Assembly: GCA_009760855.2 (NCBI GenBank)
Contig: WPIO01000016.1
Span: 3,939,001-4,003,000, forward strand
DNA length: 64,000 nucleotides
Source of the DNA: Cristatella mucedo
Taxonomy: Eukaryota; Bryozoa; Phylactolaemata; Cristatellidae
Direction of reading: 5' to 3'
Positions 1-64,000 of this stretch are shown here, in pieces (the first letter of the stretch is position 1; the number at the start of each line of letters is the position of its first letter). The position numbers and the translations under genes are program-made. A model generated the notes under the pieces. That model was not told the DNA's origin. It did not search any database and saw only the letters and a list, made by a program, of their open reading frames with translations.

Positions 1-856
1 GTTTCACGTGCAAATGCCTATAGCTACTCATAAACTAGGAGTATATGCCAGATACTGTGGTGGCTACTGCTTTAGCTGTTTCGAAATGTACCTGGAGGGT
101 CCAGACGAGTGAAATTGATGCCAAAATTAACAAAGCAGCCCAGTATTTATATAGCACGACAGCCACAGCATGGGCGTGAGAATCTCCAAGGATAGTAGTA
201 TGTGGCCCCCCTTACCTGACTAGCTTGCTGTCTGCTTCTATTCGTGACTCGACTCGAGTTTCTGAGCTCCATTGGATTGTATAGCATGCGAGACTGCTTG
301 CAATGTGTCCCACACTTTTTGCCGGAGGGAGGTCTTTTGCTGTCTAGAAATCATAACAACCTATGCTGAACCTCCAGCCTTTGGTCGTCCAGTGGCTGTG
401 TGACCAGCCACGCTCGCTCGCTTCTTTGAGGGCTTTCGTCATAAGCTCTCTCTCTGCTGCCCCTGTCATAAGCCTGCGTTCGTTGAGCCTTCGCCTTGCT
501 CACTGCCAGCTCACCGTGGATCGTGCTTGGTGGTTAAGCTCGAGTGTTGTGGCAGCATGGACTCAGAGCAGGGGCAAAAATGAACCTTCAGGCAATGGTC
601 CCATTTTCAGGAGCTGATCGTCCCTCCTAGTAGTAGCAGCAGCAGCCCTGGCGGAAGGGCGGCCAGACGCAGGCCGATCCTTCATCGTCCTGACCACTGA
701 CGTATTCCGAATGCTATATCGGACCGCTTTCTCACTGATCCCCGACTTCCGAGCTATATCTCGGTTGCTAACCTCCCCAAGATGGTGAAACCACAGCTGT
801 GGCCTCTAACAAAATTCGTCAAGCAGCTTCAAGGAAAGCAGACAGCTTCCCTTGAG
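1..856. other. Unassigned sequence downstream of MGAT4
   Basis: No gene, repeat family or conserved reading frame recognised. Confidence 0.5.
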
Positions 857-1424
857 CTGGGTTTACCCGGCAAGTCATGCTTACCACCTACTTGAGTCTT
901 CGGTGTGTACGTCACCAATGCTGGGGGGGGGGTGGTGCGACGGTGAAAGAAAGACCTGACGAAGACTCGGCAGCCAAACGTAGTTTTGCTTTTTGGCGAA
1001 GACTTGGGCAATACTTAGCAGACTACCAATCAACAGCTCGCCTTCTTCACTGCTCTGAAAAGCTTAGTGGAAAAGACTCGACTGGTAAAATCATCGAATG
1101 GTTCCACGAGATAGTGTCCCTATTTGTGGGAATCTACGAGCTAGTCACTCAGGAATCAGATAGTAAGGTGGAGGGCGATAAAAGCAATCGTGGACGGTCA
1201 AAATTAACCAGGAGGTGCGTGCACCGAGGACAGCCATTTCCTACCTCCCTAACAAAGGTAATATTCCCGTGAACACCAGGGGGGGGGAAGCGAGTCGGGA
1301 AGCAAGACTTAGGAAGGAAGACTGACGGTGTAAACTTGCTATAAAAAGGAAGACCGAAGTAGGACAGAAGTAGGCATGAAAAGCAGGTAGGAATCAAGAC
1401 TCACTTGTGTAAACCCGACTTCAG
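857..1424 (+). mobile_element. Non-autonomous TIR repeat, copy 1
   Basis: Ends AGCTGGGTTTACCCGGCAAG and, inverted, AAGTCGGGTTTACACAAGTG form an imperfect inverted repeat about 565 bp apart. Interior encodes a broken peptide (YELVTQESDSKVEGDKSN) related to copies 2 and 3. Superfamily not determined; PIF/Harbinger is one possibility. Confidence 0.5.
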
Positions 1425-1918
1425 CCACGGCTGCTTCAACTGCAAGCATGCGTTAATTTGGTCTGCTAGCTGCAGCTAAGGTTAGTGGGTGCCTGTCCAA
1501 TTTCCCCAGTGTGCCGGTGAGCCAAAAACACGTCCCATCTACTATTAGACGAATGACATCTGCAAATGCAACGGGAGGGGGGTCTGTCATAGTTAAAGGT
1601 ACTAACACACAACAAATTGGCTCTGCTAGCAAATTTTTCTAGCATTAGTATCACGTTACATGCCAATGAGTGAGTGGAGTAATACTATCAGCCCGACTAC
1701 CAAACTCCGAAACTGCAGGTGGCCATAGGTGATGGAGTTATCAGGTTGCTAAGGGTATGTCAACAAATGATCCCACTTCCTGGTTTCTCTGGTTCACTGC
1801 TCATAAGTCCTCTTATACAATAAATTACCGACCGAAACACTTCTTGATAGTCAACGAAAGAAAAAAACATTCTTTAGTATAACCGAAACACTTCTTGATA
1901 GTCGTCAAAAGAAATGTG

Positions 1919-2127
1919 CTATGCGTGCTGACACTGTGCATGCTGCCACTAACCACACTTGCATGTTGACCCTGTGCACGTCACCCCTAACCATGTTATT
2001 CTTGTTATTTATTGAGCATGCTACCACTCACCGTTCAATCGCGTTTCCCTTTGCAGCAAATGTAAAGCGCCTAAAAAGAGATTTGAGCTCTCTGAGGGCA
2101 CTTTATCAAGCATATTATTCTTATTAA
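1919..2127 (+). mobile_element. CR1-like LINE family 1, 3' tail
   Basis: Conserved 3' UTR (GCGTGCTGACACTGTGCATG...), hairpin AAAGCGCCTA...GAGGGCACTTT and short AT-rich tail. 5' truncated, no coding part. Confidence 0.8.
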
Positions 2128-2194
2128 AATACATTCTTTAGTATTTACCTAAACTGTATGTACAGTAGTTGCAACTGCCACCGGCTGAGACACA

Positions 2195-3458
2195 TTGGCC
2201 ATACTAGTTCTGGAACTCGCTAGCGTTAGGCATTCCTCGACTGCTGGCAAAAGAATCCGCTGCCGCTCAGCGCTAGTGCTGCCGCCGCTCCCAGCTCACT
2301 CGCGGGAGGCCATATTGTCGTTGCAGCTGCCGCCTCGCAAGCGCGCAGCTGTGCAAGCGCTCGCGTCTGCTTTGAGCAGACTGGCGGCAGGACTCGTGCA
2401 AAAAGGCGGCCAGTGCCGCGAATGAGGCGAGTGGAGCGTGGCAAGTTTATTTTCCTAACTCTCGTTGACAGAAAGCCGCCGACCAGCTCGCCGACGGGCC
2501 TCATGAAGTGGTTCGTCAAGACCAGCGACGGCGAGAGGAAAGTCGGCGGCGGCGCAGCCGAGGCAGCCAGCGCCTGCGTCGAGCGAGGCAGCGCAACCCC
2601 GCCTCCGGCTGCGCGCGGAATCAAGCGTCGTTGCGATGCAGCAGCAGCAGTAGAGAACGAGGCGGAGCGCGCAAGGACGACGGGTAAAATGGGCGACGGG
2701 TAAAACAAGTGGAGAAACTCGAGTGCTGCAAATATGGCATGCCGGACGACCGTGACTCGAAAAAGTGGCGACAGCAGGCGAGCGCCCGACGGCCGGCCGC
2801 AGCTGAGCTCCGCGACTGAACTCGGCGCTCGGCTTTTCTCTTCACCGGCTGTGACTCGTGGCAGTGTGCGGCCTAGTAAAAATAGGCACGCGAGGAGCTG
2901 GATGAGGCTCTCCTCGGCCCAGCCATCGTCTTCTTTGGTGCGAGCCTTTTTCTGCGTTGCCTCGGCTTTCGGCCCAGCTTTCGGCTCGCGCTTGCGTCTG
3001 ACGCAGAGTCGTCGGCGAGTCAGACGTTGCTCGTATAGCTCGTTGCCCCGGGACGGCATTGTGAGAAAAATGAGTGTCCGGAGAAGTCGTGCAAATGCGA
3101 GCGTGTGTGGGGCAGCGGAGGGCAGCGTCCTTCGTCCGTGTGGGCAGGGGCCATCCGATAGATGTCGCCGCGGTGAGATTAGCCCGGTGCCGTTTGCCGG
3201 CGCCGACTAACCTGTGAGCCGTCGAACCCGGACAGGGGCCGATCTTGGAGATGGGATCTCGGTGGCACTGGGTCCATCCGAGGCCCGGTGGGTCACCTTG
3301 TGAGCGGCAGCCGTTGGCTCTCACTGCCGCCGCCGGCCTGTCCACCGGGTTGTTGCACCCACGTGTGCAATTCGAGCGAGATCGACCTGGCGACTGGCGG
3401 CCTATTTGTGGCTCTCTATCAGGATCTGAAGTGGAGACGTTGAGGAGCCACCGATCGC
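2195..3458. other. CpG-rich, GC-rich block past MGAT4 stop
   Basis: Probably MGAT4 3' UTR and flank. Its composition is more promoter-like than the surroundings, and several long frames are open in multiple phases, as expected for GC-rich sequence. No conserved protein found. Confidence 0.4.
2446..2451 (-). terminator. Candidate poly(A) signal for MGAT4
   Basis: AATAAA on the minus strand about 1.0 kb past the MGAT4 stop. Distance is reasonable for a 3' UTR, but a hexamer alone is weak evidence. Confidence 0.3.
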
Positions 3459-41548
<38,090 letters not shown>

Positions 41549-41614
41549 TCGGCACTGATCATGACCGCACCGTAGGCGGCCCGCCCAGACGCCCGGTACG
41601 GCCGGGCAGCTAAT

Positions 41615-41626
41615 TGCGCATGCGCC
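41615..41626. promoter_or_regulatory. NRF-1-like palindrome upstream of MGAT4
   Basis: TGCGCATGCGCC, containing the perfect palindrome GCGCATGCGC typical of NRF-1 sites in CpG-rich animal promoters. It lies about 70 nt upstream of the MGAT4 ATG and 2.3 kb before the PRRC2 ATG. Confidence 0.5.
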
Positions 41627-42276
41627 GTTACTACAGCATTGCTGCGAGACGCCATAGGCAGGAAGCAGTGGTCTGTGGGTAGAATCGGCGGTTGTGTATC
41701 GCCATTTTTGTTAGGAGTAAAGACGGATTATCCAAGGCATCCTTGAGAATTCTGTGGGAAGTTGATTTGTTTTGAACTTCAGAACATCTGACGTATATAA
41801 TCCTACTGAACGGACCGAGGTACGTGCTTGCGCTCGTCGCGACCATGGGCATCGATGCCATCGAGTTGACGTCGGTGCGTCCCCGAAAATCGCTGTGAGT
41901 CCTGCTATTTCCCTGGGCCGCTCAAATGCAATGGCGTACGGTTGACATCGAGCGAAAACGTTTGTCGCGCCGCTGAAATAAATGAAATTAATTTGTCTGC
42001 TTTTTCTGCGTCGCTAAGGGAATAGCTAGCCCGCGGCGCTCGCTGCTTGTCGAGTCAGCGTTGAGAAATTACGTTTTCTTTCCTCTAGGAGTTCGTTGCT
42101 GCTGTAGTCAGGTTTTTACGAACTGCTTCGCACGCTTTGCCAATAGTAACCGTGATGTTCAGTCAACTTCTCCGAGTGTCCCAGTTAGCCATTTGTACGA
42201 TCGTTTTGTTGGACTCGCCCTAGTCTGAGCGATCGTAACGATAGAGGCAGTATCGATCACAGGCTTCCCCCAATCG

Positions 42277-42307
<31 letters not shown>

Positions 42308-42529
42308 GTTTGTGCATTTCCATTTCTCGTGGAGCCTCATCGGCGAGCTGATCGTGTTGCGCCCAAGGTCTGATTACACTGCTACGACCCCTTTCCATGT
42401 CTGATAATTAGCGACGGCGATTGCATTGTGTTGTTACCCTCCGACATAATCACGCATCGGCCGTGGATCATCGTCCCTGTGTAAGCGACCAAAGGATGTT
42501 GGCTTACATCATTTGAAGTGCAATTCTCT

Positions 42530-42960
42530 GTAAAGCCGCGATTACACGGTCTCTCTTACTTCTGCTCAGCTTGTGTCCTACTTCGGTCTTCATTCTTGTA
42601 AAAGTTTACAGGGTCAGTTTGCCTTTAGTCTCGCATCATACTAGGTCTACCACCAAAGTGGTCGTGGAACATTGTATCGGCAGTTAAGAAATGGCCCTCT
42701 GTGATGCACCTCTCGGTGAATTGAAACCGGTTGTAGTTGCCTTTGTCGTCTGCAGCCTCGTGATCTGATTCCCTTATGAAGACCTCGTAATTCCCATTTC
42801 CCATAAATAGGTACTCTCGTGTAATGTCTCGTGCACCGGGACTCTCGTGGAAGGCATCGATGCTTTCGCCTGGCCAGTCGTCTGCCGTGCCGTGCCGTGC
42901 TTCCTCCTCCGAGTGAAGAGTGTTTGCCGTTGAATGATCGTTTGTCTTGCCTCCGCCTTG
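42530..42960 (-). mobile_element. TIR repeat family, copy 2
   Basis: Minus strand. Shares GAAGACCGAAGTAGGACA and encodes REYLFMGNGNYEVFIRESDH then ADDKGNYNRFQFTERCITEG, the best preserved peptide of the family. Lies in the MGAT4/PRRC2 intergenic interval. Confidence 0.5.
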
Positions 42961-43214
42961 GACCGCCACTTGAGTCAGTCTTGATGGCACTTGGTATGCA
43001 CCAAAGACTGAAGCAGGGCAAAAGCAAGGCTGGCCCTGTAAATGCTTAAGAATAGGGCTCGGCCAAGTGTCAGGTAACGTTGCCAGTAGCCCAAGCTTTT
43101 GAGGGGCAAGCATAGTAATGGGCAATGTTAGGTAATGATGTCGGCCTTACGAAAGTTGTGTATGCTGTGCGATGCCTTGTCAAAGACTGTGGTATGTCCT
43201 TAAACGGCGTGTGG

Positions 43215-43728
43215 TTTTGCTACTGGCTGCTGGTCAAGCAACGGATCGAATTCAAGGTTTTGTCGCTCACTTTCAGGTCCCTTTCTACTTTGACTCTAGT
43301 CTACCCATCAGATCTACTGCCCCACCAGGCTAAGCATCGTACTGCCCGCTTTTCGTAGTCCAACAGTTTACCAATACCTCGTACAAACCTCAAATCCTTT
43401 CGAGACCGTGCATTTAGTTCGTATGCTCCCAAAGCCTGGAACTTTCGTTCTGACTTGCGTCACAACATTCCCTGACTTGACCACATTTAAAAAGAACTTC
43501 AAAACATCTATTTAGGACAGCATTTAGTGGGTCCCTGGGATTCGTCCTTCATGTGCCTATGCATGCTGACAGTGTGCATGTCGCCCCTAACCATGTTATT
43601 CATGTTTATCAAGCATGCTATTACTCACCATTCAATCGTGTTTCCCTCTGCAGCAAATGTAAAGTGCCTAGAAAGAGATTGAGTTCTCTTGAGGGCCCTT
43701 TATCAAGTGCATTATTATTATTATTATC
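43215..43728 (+). mobile_element. CR1-like LINE family 1, ORF2 end plus 3' end
   Basis: Frameshifted remnant of VKQRIEFKVLSLTFRSL and HQAKHRTARFS, then 3' UTR, hairpin and (ATT)n. Ends about 165 nt before the proposed PRRC2 acceptor. Confidence 0.85.
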
Positions 43729-43891
43729 GTGTTTTTCCACATTGTGCTTACCGGTCCTCCTCTGACCGCAACTGTGCATCCAATGGCTGGCCGGATCCCT
43801 AGCGGGTTTTTTTTATTCTCCTATGCGTCCTCCCTCCCCTACCACGTGATGGGGCGCGTAATGGCTGCTCGCTGCGATCATCTGCTTGCAG

Positions 43892-43946
43892 GTATCGGAC
43901 GTTCTTAGGGTGAAGCAAACAAAACTTCCATGTTCTGTCTGGTACA
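43892..43946 (+). other. Candidate PRRC2 5' UTR part of first coding exon
   Basis: A good acceptor, CATCTGCTTGCAG, ends at 43891, 55 nt before the PRRC2 ATG, suggesting that the start-codon exon is preceded by a spliced non-coding exon. The bases just before the ATG (GGTACA) put A at -3 only weakly. Unverified. Confidence 0.4.

Positions 43947-64000
<20,054 letters not shown>

Larger units (their letters stand above)
41661..43891. other. Divergent intergenic interval MGAT4/PRRC2
   Basis: About 2.3 kb between the two divergent starts. It holds a TATATAA at 41794-41800, a short (CT)n at 42278-42303, one TIR-repeat copy and a family-1 CR1 fragment (43215-43728). PRRC2 5' UTR exon(s) and promoter should lie here, but I cannot place them. 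Confidence 0.5.

Noticed and set aside
2226-3059. 277-codon minus-strand open frame in the CpG-rich block
   Set aside because: Several overlapping frames are equally open because of GC content; no recognisable domain, and it lies just past the MGAT4 stop where a 3' UTR is expected.
41794-41821. TATATAA followed by a donor-like GAG|GTACGT as the PRRC2 first exon
   Set aside because: The distance between TATA and donor is too short for a transcription start plus exon; kept only as a note on the interval.
42625-43125. 166-codon minus-strand frame upstream of PRRC2 as a possible gene
   Set aside because: Its interior recurs in broken form at 857-1424 and 51274-51620, so it is a repeat relic rather than a host gene.

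Overview
This is nuclear DNA from an animal, most likely an invertebrate. Two protein-coding genes can be rebuilt exon by exon from GT-AG junctions and matching codon phases. The rest is intron and repeat: CR1/L2-type LINE debris, tRNA-like SINEs, Tc1 and pogo DNA transposon fossils, and very many (CT)n/(GA)n, poly-C and CAG-type repeats. Nothing points to bacterial operons, phage or CRISPR. I cannot name the phylum.

Minus strand, 3,459-41,548: a complete MGAT4-family gene (alpha-1,3-mannosyl-glycoprotein 4-beta-N-acetylglucosaminyltransferase, family GT54). Twelve coding exons add up to 1,743 nt, or 580 codons plus stop, and every junction is in phase. The first exon carries a type II membrane anchor and lies 11.7 kb from exon 2, in a CpG-rich block (about 40.6-41.6 kb) with an NRF-1-like palindrome just upstream of the start. 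The 38 kb gene is mostly intron filled with repeats.

Plus strand, 43,947 to the window end: a PRRC2/BAT2-family gene, transcribed divergently from MGAT4. Twenty-one coding exons give 6,668 nt (about 2,222 residues) and the gene continues past 64,000. It has the BAT2 N-terminal domain, several PRRC2 motifs, and long Ala/Gln/Ser/Gly/Pro-rich tracts.

Repeats: a CR1-like family (family 1) with about 16 copies or fragments ends in a conserved hairpin followed by (ATT)n. A tRNA-derived SINE (SINE-1) ends in nearly the same hairpin, which suggests it was mobilised by that LINE. A second CR1-like family (family 2) ends in ATTACATTA-type repeats. A second SINE (SINE-2), a Tc1 element inserted in a (TA)n tract and itself hit by two retroelements, pogo-like remains and a TIR repeat in three copies complete the set. 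Several near-perfect short inverted repeats occur; the most striking is a perfect 20-bp pair inside PRRC2 coding exon 19.

The two genes have unrelated roles: Golgi N-glycan branching, and cytoplasmic RNA/translation. I found no clearly new biological system. The strongest unusual signals are the covarying LINE/SINE tail hairpin and the inverted repeat in PRRC2.
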